Of a stretch of DNA of 64,000 bases, positions 8,659 through 17,162 are shown one piece after another. The DNA comes from an uncultured Collinsella sp. Its GTDB lineage: Bacteria > Actinomycetota > Coriobacteriia > Coriobacteriales > Coriobacteriaceae. Each line of letters begins with the position of its first letter. Positions within the stretch are counted from its first letter, which is position 1. Location: the NCBI GenBank assembly GCA_958435945.1, contig CAUBIC010000001.1, forward strand, positions 1-64,000, read 5' to 3'. The notes under the pieces are model-generated. The model was not told the origin of the DNA, ran no database searches, and saw only the letters and a list, made by a program, of their open reading frames with translations. The position numbers and the translations under genes are program-made.

Positions 8659-9570
8659 TTAGGCGAGGGGCGTGGGCTCCCATTCTCCGGTGAGGTGGGG
8701 GATGTCGAAGGTTCGATAGCTACAGTCGTAGGCGTGGGCCTGGGCCTCGCGGATGTTCCAGCAGATGTCGCAGGCGCGGTGTGCGTCCGAGCCAAAGGTA
8801 ATGGGCACCTCGGCATGGGCAAAGCAGCGCAAGAGGCCGGTCGCGGGGTAGTAGTCGTCGAGCCCCTTGCGCGACGCGGCAGTCGAGACCTCAACGCGCC
8901 GATTCGTGTCGTGTGCGCATTCTGCCATCTGCCCCCAGAACGGCGCGGGGTCAAAATCGGGCGCAAAGCCCTCCTTCGAAAAGCGCATGACCAGGTCGGG
9001 GTGGGCCATCACGTCAAAGTTGAGCGGGCTTTCGCAGGCGCAACACCAGTCGTCGACGTAGCGCTCCCACACGCCGCGCACGCCCAGGTTTTCCCAAACG
9101 TGCAGGTTGGTGTCATCGTCGATCCAACCGCAGCACGAATCGGGCGCATCGGGACGAACGACGTCCTCTGTCCCCGCCGTACCCGGGGTACCGGCCATGA
9201 TATCGCCGGGGTTGCCAATCCAATGCACACTGCCCAGGCGTACGACGGCGCCCTGGGACCAGCGCTCAACCAAAGGCTCGCAGCCTTCATACCAATCGCA
9301 CTCAAAGCCATAGATAAGCTCGAGCTCCGGCGCGATCTGCGCGGCGAGCTTGCGGGCGTCCTCAAAGGCCAGGCGATGCGCCGGCAGGTCGCCCTCGACA
9401 ACCTGTACCTCGCAATTGGAATCCATGCTGGCAGGCAGGGTAAGGTGATCGGTCGAGACCATGGCACGGCAACCGGCTGCAGCAGCGGCGCGAACGTTGT
9501 CCTCAAACGAGGCGTGTCCGTCCGAGAACGAGGTGTGGGTATGGCAATCGACCAGCGGGCAGGCGGGCAT
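8659..9570 (-). CDS. hisJ: PHP-family histidinol-phosphatase
   Basis: Likely dephosphorylates histidinol phosphate, the step not covered by the monofunctional HisB. The 303-aa PHP protein has DCHTHTSFSDGHASF at the N-terminus, VSTDHLTLP, YGFECDWYEG, RLGSVHWIG, DVMAHPDLVMRF and TFGSDAHRA, which supply the metal ligands. The start at 9570 is fixed by AGGAG six bases upstream on the minus strand; the frame is open further but with unlike composition. Its position facing hisE supports the histidinol-phosphatase role over other PHP hydrolases. Confidence 0.85.
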   Translation of the reverse strand: MPACPLVDCHTHTSFSDGHASFEDNVRAAAAAGCRAMVSTDHLTLPASMDSNCEVQVVEGDLPAHRLAFEDARKLAAQIAPELELIYGFECDWYEGCEPLVERWSQGAVVRLGSVHWIGNPGDIMAGTPGTAGTEDVVRPDAPDSCCGWIDDDTNLHVWENLGVRGVWERYVDDWCCACESPLNFDVMAHPDLVMRFSKEGFAPDFDPAPFWGQMAECAHDTNRRVEVSTAASRKGLDDYYPATGLLRCFAHAEVPITFGSDAHRACDICWNIREAQAHAYDCSYRTFDIPHLTGEWEPTPLA

Positions 9571-9794
9571 GGCGACTCCTTTGCATTTGGCGAATCCGCT
9601 CCATTGTAATGGCGCGACCCCTGACGCGCCGGGAACGCTGCAAGTCGAAACCGACCGGAAAGGGCAGGCGGCGCACGCCGACGTCCGCGACGGGCAAAAG
9701 TCCCGCCCATCCCATGACGACACCCCCACGCCGCCCGCGATGTGTTAGCGTTTGGATGAACAAAACGAGCCCGTGCGGAAAGGAGCCGGACCGT

Positions 9795-10280
9795 ATGCCA
9801 TGCGATACCACATCCCCGCTGTCTCGCGAGACCGATGCGCCCGAAACTATCGTCAAACTGGAGTGCGACATCGATGACGCGTCGCCTGAGGTGCTTGCCT
9901 ACGCTGCCGATTGCCTGCGCAAGGCCGGCGCCCGCGAAGTGCATTGGTTGCCGCTTTACTGCAAAAAGGGCCGTCCCGGCTGGCAGTTGCAGGTAATCTG
10001 TACCCACGAGGATATCGAGCGCCTGCAGACGATTGTCTTTTTGGAAACCACGACCAATGGCATCCGCCGCCAGGTTATGGAGCGCGTTTGCCTACCACGC
10101 CGCTTTGAGCGCGTAACAACGCCATGGGGCGAGGTGTCCGTCAAGGTGGCGACCTTGCCCGACGGCAGCGAGCGCGCGGCGCCCGAGTACGAAGACTGCG
10201 CCCGCCTTGCCCGCGAGCACAATGTGCCGCTCCAACGCGTGATGCAGGCGGTCCAGAGCGCGGCACTGCGATTTGAGTAA
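9795..10280 (+). CDS. Stand-alone LarC C-terminal domain protein
   Basis: The 161-aa product matches the C-terminal (LarC2, former DUF111) half of the LarC nickel insertase that builds the nickel-pincer nucleotide cofactor of lactate racemase: VKLECDIDDASPEVLAYAADCL, ETTTNGIRRQVMERVCLPR, PWGEVSVKVA, and PEYEDCARLAREHNVPL. There is no LarC1 half, LarB or LarE nearby. The start at 9795 is preceded by AAAGGAG; ATG 9756 is an alternative. It may be half of a split or frameshift-expressed LarC encoded elsewhere, or a free-standing CTP/metal-binding domain. Confidence 0.7.
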   Translation: MPCDTTSPLSRETDAPETIVKLECDIDDASPEVLAYAADCLRKAGAREVHWLPLYCKKGRPGWQLQVICTHEDIERLQTIVFLETTTNGIRRQVMERVCLPRRFERVTTPWGEVSVKVATLPDGSERAAPEYEDCARLAREHNVPLQRVMQAVQSAALRFE

Positions 10281-10335
10281 CGCGGCCGGCGGCACGCCAC
10301 GCCCAGCTCCATCAACCCCACCCGAAAGGACCACC

Positions 10336-10884
10336 ATGAAATACCTCATCGCCTCCGACATCCACGGCTCGGCATACTGGACCGAGCGCCTGGTCGCCGC
10401 CATCGAGTCCGAGCAGCCCGACCGCATCGTCCTGCTGGGCGACCTGCTCTACCATGGTCCGCGTAACGACCTGCCGCGCGACTACGCCCCCAAGCGCGTG
10501 ATTCCGCTGCTCAACGCCCTGGCCGACCGCATCATCGCGGTGCGCGGCAACTGTGATGCCGAGGTCGACCAGATGGTGCTCGACTTTCCCGTCATGGCCG
10601 ACTACGCCACGCTGTTCGACGAGACCGGCCGCGAGCTGTTCCTGACGCACGGCCACGTCTTTGGCGCCGGCATGCACAACAGCGTCGACCACGTGCCCGC
10701 GCTGCCCGAGGGCTCCGCGCTCGTCTACGGCCACACGCACATCAAGGTTAACGAGGCAAGCGAGGCGCACCCGGGCCTGTGGCTTTTCAACCCCGGCAGC
10801 GTGAGCATTCCCAAGGACGACTCGCACAGCTACGGTATCTACGAGGGCGGCGCGTTCCGCCACGTGATCATGGAGGAGGACTAA
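10336..10884 (+). CDS. yfcE: YfcE-family phosphodiesterase
   Basis: 182-aa calcineurin-like metallophosphoesterase. The metal ligands are visible in order: ASDIHGS, LLGDLLYHGPRN, VRGNCDAEVD, LTHGHVFG and YGHTHI, ending with the family tail LFNPGSVSIPKDDSHSYGIYE. The start at 10336 has GAAAGGA five bases upstream. mazG follows after 2 bp, so the two are co-transcribed. Confidence 0.9.
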   Translation: MKYLIASDIHGSAYWTERLVAAIESEQPDRIVLLGDLLYHGPRNDLPRDYAPKRVIPLLNALADRIIAVRGNCDAEVDQMVLDFPVMADYATLFDETGRELFLTHGHVFGAGMHNSVDHVPALPEGSALVYGHTHIKVNEASEAHPGLWLFNPGSVSIPKDDSHSYGIYEGGAFRHVIMEED

Positions 10885-10886
10885 CC

Positions 10887-11747
10887 ATGCCCGAGCATAT
10901 GGCTCAGCAAAATGCCGAGGGCTCGCGCGACCTGTCCACGCTGGTCAACGCGTCGGCCGAGCTGCAGCATCTGGTGCAGACCATTTGGCGCCTGCGTCAG
11001 CCCGACGGTTGCCCGTGGGACCGCGAGCAGACGCACCGCAGCATTGGCAAGAACATGATCGAGGAGGCCTACGAGGCGCTCGACTGCATCGAGGCCGATG
11101 ATGCGGCACACCTGCGCGAGGAGCTGGGCGACGTGCTCATGCAGGTAGTGTTGCATGCGCAGATCGCGGCGGATGCCGGTGAGTTTACGCTGGCCGATGT
11201 GGCGCGCGATATCGACGCCAAGCTCATTCGCCGTCATCCGCACGTGTTTGGCGATGCGGACGCCGAGAGCTCCGACGAGGTGCTCAAGATTTGGGACGAG
11301 GTCAAGCTTGCCGAGAAGGCCGCCAAGGACAAGGCCGTGGCGGCGGGCGAGGCTGCGCCCGAGGGCCTACTCGACGGTGTGCCCACGCATCTGCCGGCGC
11401 TGATGCAGGCTCAGAAGGTGTCGCGCAAGGCGGCTGCCGTGGGCTTTGAGTGGGAGACGGTCCAGGATGTGTGGGACGAGGTAGCAGAGGAGCGTGCCGA
11501 GTTTGAGGCCGAGGCCCCCGGAACGCCCGAGCGCGAGATGGAGTTTGGCGATCTGCTTTTTGCCCTAGTCAACGTTGCACGCAAAGAGGGTATCGACGCC
11601 GAGAGCGCCCTGCGCGCCAGCACGGCAAAGTTCCGTCGCCGTTGGGCTGCGATGGAGGCCGCCGTGCACGAGGCGGGCGATGACCTCGCCGCCTGCTCAA
11701 CCGCTCAACTCAACGACCTGTGGGACCAAGCAAAAGCAAGCGAGTGA
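10887..11747 (+). CDS. mazG: MazG nucleoside triphosphate pyrophosphohydrolase
   Basis: House-cleaning enzyme hydrolysing (d)NTPs to NMP and PPi. The 286-aa protein has two MazG repeats: RLRQPDGCPWDREQTHRSI with EEAYEALD and EELGDVLMQVVLHA in the first; WETVQDVWDEVAEERAEFEAE and MEFGDLLFALVNVARKEGID in the second. The start at 10887 follows GGAGGA of yfcE's end. The frame is open upstream through yfcE, which is a shadow. Confidence 0.93.
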   Translation: MPEHMAQQNAEGSRDLSTLVNASAELQHLVQTIWRLRQPDGCPWDREQTHRSIGKNMIEEAYEALDCIEADDAAHLREELGDVLMQVVLHAQIAADAGEFTLADVARDIDAKLIRRHPHVFGDADAESSDEVLKIWDEVKLAEKAAKDKAVAAGEAAPEGLLDGVPTHLPALMQAQKVSRKAAAVGFEWETVQDVWDEVAEERAEFEAEAPGTPEREMEFGDLLFALVNVARKEGIDAESALRASTAKFRRRWAAMEAAVHEAGDDLAACSTAQLNDLWDQAKASE

Positions 11748-11786
11748 GGCCTGCGTCTCTCACGGCATCCATTCGTAGAGAGGTCT

Positions 11787-13154
11787 CTACAAGCAAAAAG
11801 CCATATACAACGGAAGATGTGCCAGCTGCGCTTCGGCATCCCACTCGAGTTGTTTAGGGTGCAACACGTAAGCCATCCCAATCTTCTTGTTAAAGCGCGC
11901 GCGGAATCGGTCGAGGGAGATGGTTCCGTATCTGCGTGGCGACTTAACTTCGACGGGGCTGATGCGCGGCTTTCCGGCGGCATTGACATAGGGTCGGGTA
12001 ACGAGGAAGTCGATTTCCATGCGCTCCTCCCCCTCCTTCTTTCCGCTTTGGGAATAAAAGAAGAGCCTGTGTCCATTGGCCTTTAGAGATTGGGCAACGT
12101 AGTTTTCGGTAAGCATTCCTTCGTTCAATCCGATGTCGCCGCGAAGCACGGCCCTGTAAACGTCTTCATCGGTATCGTTGTTGTCAGAGAAGGCAAGCGT
12201 TACAAGCAGGCCGGTGTCTGCCATGTAGCACTTGAGGGCCGTTTGCTCCATGCTGAGTGAAAGGCCCACGCTCGGTTCGCTTGCGGCATAGCAGATATTG
12301 GCAATTCGCGCGTCTGCCAGCCAAAAGAAGGCTTCTTCGTAGGTGCGCATGCGTGCGTTTTTATCAAGTGAGGAAAGCTTGAATCGTTTTTCGTGCTTAG
12401 AGAGCTGACCTGGGATGCCATCGAGTACGGAGACGACTTTGAATTCGTAACCGGTTGCAAAACGAGAGATATCGTTGCGATAGAGCTGGACGATTCGGCG
12501 CTTCGAAGCGTCGACGGGCGCAAAAGCGCGCTGTTCAACATAGATGGATACCGGCTCAGGCATGCCGCCTACAAGCATGTATTCGCGCATAAGGGAGAGC
12601 GCTCTGCGATGTAGGGCATCGGGGAGCGGCTTCATCTTGTTAAAACTCATGCGAATGAGACCGGCCAGCCCCTTTTCGTCCATGCCCCAAAGAAACTCCT
12701 CAAAGTCGAGGGGCTCAAGTTCCAGAGACTCTTCCTCGGATGGGATGACGATATCTTTAATGTTCTGCTTGATGCTGAGCAGGGATCCAGTTTCGATGTA
12801 GTCGTAACGTCCGTCTGCAACGAGATACTTGATGAGTCCGCGTGCTTGCGGGTACATCTGGACCTCGTCAAAGACGATAAGCGTCTCGTGTTCATAGAGT
12901 TTGACGTTATAGAAAACCGAGAGATAGAGGAAGAGCGAGTCGAAGTCAGTGCGATAGTCCTCAAAATATTGCTTAACTTCGGCAGGTGCTTGAAAGAAAT
13001 CAATGACAAGGCAGGACTTGTATTCGGTTTCTCCAAATGTGCGGGCAAGCGTGCTCTTGCCGACGCGGCGGGCTCCTTCAATAAGAAGTGCTGTTTTACC
13101 AGCGCTTTCATGCTTCCACTTTAGTAGTTTGTCATAGGCTTTTCGTTTAAGCAT
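11787..13154 (-). CDS. AAA-14 / DUF4143 ATPase
   Basis: 455-aa P-loop ATPase of the AAA_14-DUF4143 type, whose cellular role is poorly known. Walker A is IEGARRVGKSTLAR, Walker B is LIVFDEVQMYPQAR, and sensor-like ETGSLLS follows. The second half is DUF4143 with the PD-(D/E)XK-like MEIDFLV ... ISPVEVKSPRRY. The start at 13154 (MLKRKAYDKLL) has GAGGTAG upstream; a longer form from 13202 is possible. Three identical operator-like repeats lie just before it and may mediate autoregulation. Lower GC than its neighbours suggests horizontal acquisition. Confidence 0.8.
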   Translation of the reverse strand: MLKRKAYDKLLKWKHESAGKTALLIEGARRVGKSTLARTFGETEYKSCLVIDFFQAPAEVKQYFEDYRTDFDSLFLYLSVFYNVKLYEHETLIVFDEVQMYPQARGLIKYLVADGRYDYIETGSLLSIKQNIKDIVIPSEEESLELEPLDFEEFLWGMDEKGLAGLIRMSFNKMKPLPDALHRRALSLMREYMLVGGMPEPVSIYVEQRAFAPVDASKRRIVQLYRNDISRFATGYEFKVVSVLDGIPGQLSKHEKRFKLSSLDKNARMRTYEEAFFWLADARIANICYAASEPSVGLSLSMEQTALKCYMADTGLLVTLAFSDNNDTDEDVYRAVLRGDIGLNEGMLTENYVAQSLKANGHRLFFYSQSGKKEGEERMEIDFLVTRPYVNAAGKPRISPVEVKSPRRYGTISLDRFRARFNKKIGMAYVLHPKQLEWDAEAQLAHLPLYMAFCL

Positions 13155-13164
13155 GGCTACCTCG

Positions 13165-13249
13165 TGCACGATATCCAGAACTTTTATAGTTCGATTATGC
13201 ACGATATCCAGAACTTCAGACCCTTAGATTTGCACGATATCCAGAACTT
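13165..13249. promoter_or_regulatory. Three 19-bp direct repeats at exact 33-bp spacing
   Basis: TGCACGATATCCAGAACTT occurs without mismatch at 13165-13183, 13198-13216 and 13231-13249, separated by two unrelated 14-bp spacers. The array ends 10 bp before the ATPase start codon, on the promoter side. Three helical turns between copies suggests cooperative protein binding on one DNA face. Confidence 0.8.
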
Positions 13250-13530
13250 TGTACGATGTAAAAGCACATTATTGACTCTTTCATTCGCAAGCCAGGTAAA
13301 GACGGTATGCCAATAGAAGAATTTAATGGGGGGGGGCGATCTCTAGAGATGAATGCTCGGTGCAAAAACAAGCGTCCCAAGGAATGATTTCTCCAATTCA
13401 TATGTATCCCTCGGCTAACTTAGGGCATAATACAAAAAGCGCGACAAGGCTAACTTACGGAGGCGCACCAATGGTGCACAGTCGGCCAGTCGCTTGCATC
13501 AACTACGTTTTCAAGTGAGAGGGAGACAAC
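13250..13530. other. Gap before eno, with a G9 tract and peptide-coding remnant
   Basis: A stop-free stretch from about 13261 to 13387 reads KHIIDSFIRKPGKDGMPIEE then continues past a run of nine G (13328-13336) but has no good start, so it may be a gene remnant. The rest is the eno leader: GGCTAACTTA occurs twice (13413 and 13450 region) and CATAAT at 13426-13431 is a possible -10. Confidence 0.35.
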
Positions 13531-14820
13531 ATGAGCGATATTTTGGATGTCTACGGTCGCGAGGTACTCGACAGCCGCGGCAACCCCACCGTCGAGGTCG
13601 AGGTCGTGCTCGAGGACGGCAGCTTCGGTCGCGCGATGGTGCCTTCGGGCGCTTCGACCGGCGCTTTCGAAGCTTGCGAGCTGCGCGACGGCGACAAGGG
13701 TCGCTACCTGGGCAAGGGCGTTTCGCAAGCCGTCGAGCACGTCAACAACGAGTGCGCCAACGCCGTCGTGGGCCTCGATGCCTTCGACCAGCGCGCCGTC
13801 GATGCCGCGCTGATCGCCGCGGACGGTACCCCCAACAAGACCAAGCTCGGCGCCAACGCCATTCTGGGCGTATCGCTGGCCGTTGCCCGCGCTGCGGCAG
13901 AGTCGGCGGGCCTGTCGCTGTACCAGTACCTGGGCGGCGTCAACGCTCACCTGCTGCCCACGCCCATGATGAACATCCTCAACGGCGGCGTGCATGCCGA
14001 CAACAACGTTGACTTCCAGGAGTTCATGATCATGCCCGTGGGTGCTTCGAGCTTTGCCGAGGGCCTGCGCTGGTGCGCCGAGGTCTACCACACCCTCAAG
14101 GGCGTGCTGCACGAGGCCGGCCTGGGCGGCGGCGTGGGCGACGAGGGCGGTTTCGCGCCTAACCTCAAGACCAATGCCGAGCCGTTCGAGTACATCACCA
14201 AGGCCGTGGAGAAGGCTGGCTTTAAGCCCGGCGTCGACTTCATGTACGCCATGGATCCGGCATCGACCGAGTTCTACAACGCCGAGACCGGCATGTACGA
14301 GCTCAAGGGCGAGGGTGTTGAGTACACGAGCGCTCAGATGGTCGATTACTGGGAGAAGCTTGTCGACACCTATCCCATCATCTCCATCGAGGATGGTATG
14401 GCCGAGGAGGACTGGGACGGCTGGGTTGAGCTCACCCGTCGCATTGGCAACAAGGTGCAGCTGGTGGGCGACGACCTGTTCGTCACCAACACCGAGCGCC
14501 TTAAGAAGGGCATCGAGCTGGGTGCCGCCAACGCGATCCTGGTCAAGGTCAACCAGATTGGCACGCTCACCGAGTCGCTCGAGGCTATCGAGACTGCCAA
14601 GGAGGCCGGCTACGCTTGCATCGTGAGCCATCGTTCCGGCGAGACCGAGGACTCTACCATCGCTGACCTGGTCGTGGGTGTTAACGCCGGCCAGATCAAG
14701 TCGGGCGCCCCGTGCCGCAGCGACCGTATTGCCAAGTACAACCAGCTCATCCGCATCGAGGACGAGCTCGAGGGCAGTGCGCGCTACGCCGGCAAGTCTG
14801 CGTTCTACAACATTCGCTAG
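13531..14820 (+). CDS. eno: Enolase
   Basis: Glycolytic 2-phosphoglycerate to phosphoenolpyruvate. The 429-aa protein matches the family along its whole length: VYGREVLDSRGNPTVEVEV, the mobile loop SGASTGAFEA, PMMNILNGGVHADNNVDFQE, GVGDEGGFAPNL, SIEDGMAEEDWDGW, GDDLFVTN, and the signature VKVNQIGTLTES ... SHRSGETEDSTIADL. GAGAGGGAGA precedes the ATG. A strong terminator follows at 14894. Confidence 0.98.
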   Translation: MSDILDVYGREVLDSRGNPTVEVEVVLEDGSFGRAMVPSGASTGAFEACELRDGDKGRYLGKGVSQAVEHVNNECANAVVGLDAFDQRAVDAALIAADGTPNKTKLGANAILGVSLAVARAAAESAGLSLYQYLGGVNAHLLPTPMMNILNGGVHADNNVDFQEFMIMPVGASSFAEGLRWCAEVYHTLKGVLHEAGLGGGVGDEGGFAPNLKTNAEPFEYITKAVEKAGFKPGVDFMYAMDPASTEFYNAETGMYELKGEGVEYTSAQMVDYWEKLVDTYPIISIEDGMAEEDWDGWVELTRRIGNKVQLVGDDLFVTNTERLKKGIELGAANAILVKVNQIGTLTESLEAIETAKEAGYACIVSHRSGETEDSTIADLVVGVNAGQIKSGAPCRSDRIAKYNQLIRIEDELEGSARYAGKSAFYNIR

Positions 14821-14893
14821 GCAGCGGCGTGTGCGGGGGGCGGGGCTGACTCGGATTCGCCTCGCTTCCGCCGGGCACTGTTGAGCACCATTG

Positions 14894-14925
14894 GGCGCTG
14901 GGCCATACGGCTCAGCGCCTTTTTT
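14894..14925 (+). terminator. Intrinsic terminator of eno
   Basis: GGCGCTGGGCC (14894-14904) pairs with GGCTCAGCGCC (14909-14919; one G-U) around ATAC, followed by TTTTTT. Confidence 0.9.
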
Positions 14926-15016
14926 ATGTCGAGCAAAGGCTGCCGAAGGCGGTGCGGGCGCTCGTGCTATAACTAAAGGACTTAGCGCAAACAAACCTCA
15001 ACCGCACAAGGCGCAC

Positions 15017-15787
15017 ATGGATCAGATTTACGACAACAGGTATTATTCCGCCGGTTCGCGCGAGCCGTCGCCTCGCCGCGCACCTACCGTGCAGCTCGGC
15101 GGGTCCGACTACGCCGGTGTCGATCGCCGCGCACAGCGTCCGGCAAGTGCCTCACATCCCCGTGCTCAAATGAATACGTCGACGGGCCGCCCGCCACGCT
15201 CGGCGCCCCCGACGCATGCTTCGCGTACGCAGCACCCCTCGGCTCAAACGCACGAAAAGTCGACCAGGCCCTCGAGCCGTCTTTCGGGCTCGGACTTTAT
15301 GCACTACGCCAACGACAACGCAGCGGTCAAGGCAATTTACGACTTTACCCACGGTCCTCAGCGAGGGCTGTTTATCGGTATTGTCGTCGCCCTGGTGCTC
15401 GTGAGCCTGTACTTTCCCGTGCGCGACCTCTACGTTGCCAAACGCTCGAGCGATATCTTGGCCAAGCAGGTCGAGATTCGCCAGCAGTACAACGACGAGC
15501 TGCAGAAAAGCGTCGACAAGCTGCTCTCGGAGGAGGGTATCAAGGACGCGGCATCCGAGGACTTGGGCCTGGTGATGCCCGGCGAGAAGAGAATTGAAGT
15601 GCAGGGCCTGGACGACGATTCGGATTCGTCTTCGAGCAGGAAGTCGTCGAACGCCAAGAAGGCCAGCGAAGTTGCCAAGGAAATCGAAGACGTCGGTAAG
15701 GACGCGCCGTGGTACATCCAGGCGCTCGACATGCTGTTTGGGTTTAACGGTGTCGAGGGCCAGACGGTCGTGTCCAACGGCAAATAG
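15017..15787 (+). CDS. DivIC/FtsB-like septum formation initiator
   Basis: 256-aa bitopic membrane protein. A long Pro/Ser/Arg-rich cytoplasmic N-terminus (1 to about 105) precedes one membrane segment, GLFIGIVVALVLVSLYFPV, then a coiled coil (AKRSSDILAKQVEIRQQYNDELQKSVD) and a conserved acidic region EDLGLVMPGEKRIEV, as in actinobacterial FtsB/DivIC of the divisome. The C-terminal Ser/Asp-rich extension is unusual. The eno - divIC - ppx order matches other actinobacteria, although the usual DUF501 gene is missing. The start at 15017 (MDQIYDNRYY) lacks a clear ribosome site. Confidence 0.8.
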   Translation: MDQIYDNRYYSAGSREPSPRRAPTVQLGGSDYAGVDRRAQRPASASHPRAQMNTSTGRPPRSAPPTHASRTQHPSAQTHEKSTRPSSRLSGSDFMHYANDNAAVKAIYDFTHGPQRGLFIGIVVALVLVSLYFPVRDLYVAKRSSDILAKQVEIRQQYNDELQKSVDKLLSEEGIKDAASEDLGLVMPGEKRIEVQGLDDDSDSSSSRKSSNAKKASEVAKEIEDVGKDAPWYIQALDMLFGFNGVEGQTVVSNGK

Positions 15788-15807
15788 CGCCCGGAGGGGA
15801 GCCTGCA

Positions 15808-16809
15808 ATGGCAGATTGCAAACGCTATAAGGTAGCCGCGATCGACCTGGGAACAGTGTCGTCGCGACTGGTGTTAGCGCAGGTCGAGGCCGGGGCGATC
15901 GTGGAATCGTCCAAGCATACCGAGATCACCGACTTGGGCGAGGGCGTGGACGCGACGGGCCGCTTTTGCGAGGCGGCCGTTGAGCGCGTGCTCGCCGCAT
16001 GCCGCATGTTTGTGGACGAGGCGCGTGCCTTTGGGGCCGCGTGCATCTGCACCACATGCACGAGCGCCGCGCGCGATGCGTCCAATGCCGCGCTGCTGCT
16101 GGACGGCCTGCGCGATCTGGGGCTTGAGCCACAGGTGATTCCGGGCGAGGTCGAGGCACGCCTGACGTTTTTTGGCGTGGCGCACGACTTTGCTGGCGAG
16201 CGCATCATTGTTGCCGATTCGGGCGGCGGATCCACGGAGCTCGCGACGGGCGTCTATGCGCCGGAGCGCGGCATCTTTGCTCTGGAGGGAACGCGCTCGC
16301 TGGACATCGGTTGCCGTCGCGTGACCGAGCGATTTTTCTCGGCACTGTCGCCAACGGACAGCAAGCTTGCGGCCGCTGGCTCATGGGCAAACGAACAGTT
16401 TGCGGGTTATTTTGAGAGCCTGCCCAGCGACTTTGAGCGCGCCGAACGCCTGGTCGCCGTGGGCGGCACCGTCACCACGCTCGTGGCGCTCGTTCATAAG
16501 CTGGAACCGTACGATTCGAGCTTTGTGCACCTGCGCGAGCTTTCGCTGGATCAGGTTTCGGCCGCTATCGAGCGCATGTCTGTGTTGGATGCGGACGGCA
16601 TCGCCGCTCTACCGGGTGTACAGCCCAAACGCGCGGGCGTGATCTTGGCGGGCGCCGTGGTGATCCGCGAGCTCATGCGAGCCGGCGGCTACAAGACGCT
16701 CACTGTAAGCGAGAACAGCCTACTCGCCGGCATGGCCGCTACCATCAACGAGGTTCTCGACGGTGCGACCCCCACCATCGCCTGGACCCCCGCTCTCAGC
16801 ACCCTCTAA
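15808..16809 (+). CDS. Ppx/GppA-family phosphatase
   Basis: Exopolyphosphatase or pppGpp phosphohydrolase of the ASKHA fold, 333 aa. Phosphate-1 loop is AAIDLGTVSSRLVLA, phosphate-2 is VADSGGGSTELATG, and there is a conserved VAVGGTVTTLVAL block. It lacks the C-terminal HD-like domains of E. coli Ppx, as is usual for the short actinobacterial form. GGAGGGG precedes the ATG, 20 bp after the divIC-like stop, so both share a transcript. Confidence 0.88.
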   Translation: MADCKRYKVAAIDLGTVSSRLVLAQVEAGAIVESSKHTEITDLGEGVDATGRFCEAAVERVLAACRMFVDEARAFGAACICTTCTSAARDASNAALLLDGLRDLGLEPQVIPGEVEARLTFFGVAHDFAGERIIVADSGGGSTELATGVYAPERGIFALEGTRSLDIGCRRVTERFFSALSPTDSKLAAAGSWANEQFAGYFESLPSDFERAERLVAVGGTVTTLVALVHKLEPYDSSFVHLRELSLDQVSAAIERMSVLDADGIAALPGVQPKRAGVILAGAVVIRELMRAGGYKTLTVSENSLLAGMAATINEVLDGATPTIAWTPALSTL

Positions 16810-16810
16810 A

Positions 16811-16881
16811 TAAGCTGCGGTGAAATAGTTCCTAAATAAGCTGGTAAACGGTATAAACAGGACCTATTCCACCGCAGCTTA
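16811..16881. repeat. 71-bp near-perfect palindrome
   Basis: 16811-16833 pairs with 16859-16881 (23 bp, two mismatches) around a 25-nt loop; the arm begins TAAGCTGCGGTG. It sits 1 bp after the ppx stop. There is no T-tract after either arm. Confidence 0.65.
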
Positions 16882-17162
16882 GAGTCCCACCGGCATCTAA
16901 AAGAAACGAGCCCGCATCCCTTGGGGACACGGGCTCGTAAACAATACGTGGTAGGGGCGGTGGGACGTCTGCGTATTTGCTCCGCAAATCCGCACCGGCT
17001 TCGGCCGCCTGCCGGCGCCCTCGTCGGCTCGCTGCGGACGCTGCGCGTCCGCCTGGTGCTCGCCCCCTCGCGGGTTCGAGTCCCATCGGCGTCCAAAAGA
17101 AACGAGCCCGCATCCCAACGGGACACGGGCTCGTAAGCAATCACATGGTAGGGGCGGTGGGA
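16882..17162. repeat. Direct duplication of a tRNA-terminator junction
   Basis: About 85 bp at 16882-16966 recurs at 17078-17162 (offset 196 bp). Each copy has a tRNA-like plus-strand 3' end (GAGTCCCA...), the CGAGCCCG/CGGGCTCG terminator stem, and the last part of the minus-strand tRNA-Leu with CCA. Only the right copy leads into a complete tRNA. The sequence between is GC-rich with small hairpins. Confidence 0.65.
17095..17133 (-). terminator. Terminator of tRNA-Leu
   Basis: On the minus strand CGAGCCCG (from 17133) pairs with CGGGCTCG (to 17103), followed by TTTCTTTT. A duplicate of this stem is at 16907-16937. Confidence 0.8.

Noticed and set aside
13165..13249. Possible CRISPR array
   Set aside because: Only three 19-bp repeats with 14-bp spacers and no cas genes; far too short. 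Better read as operators.
13450..14994. 514-codon minus-strand frame
   Set aside because: Antisense of eno and its terminator; no family signature.
17040..17095. Complete plus-strand tRNA
   Set aside because: Only a T-arm-like 3' end (GGGTTCGAGTCCC) is present; no matching acceptor, D arm or anticodon arm is found upstream.
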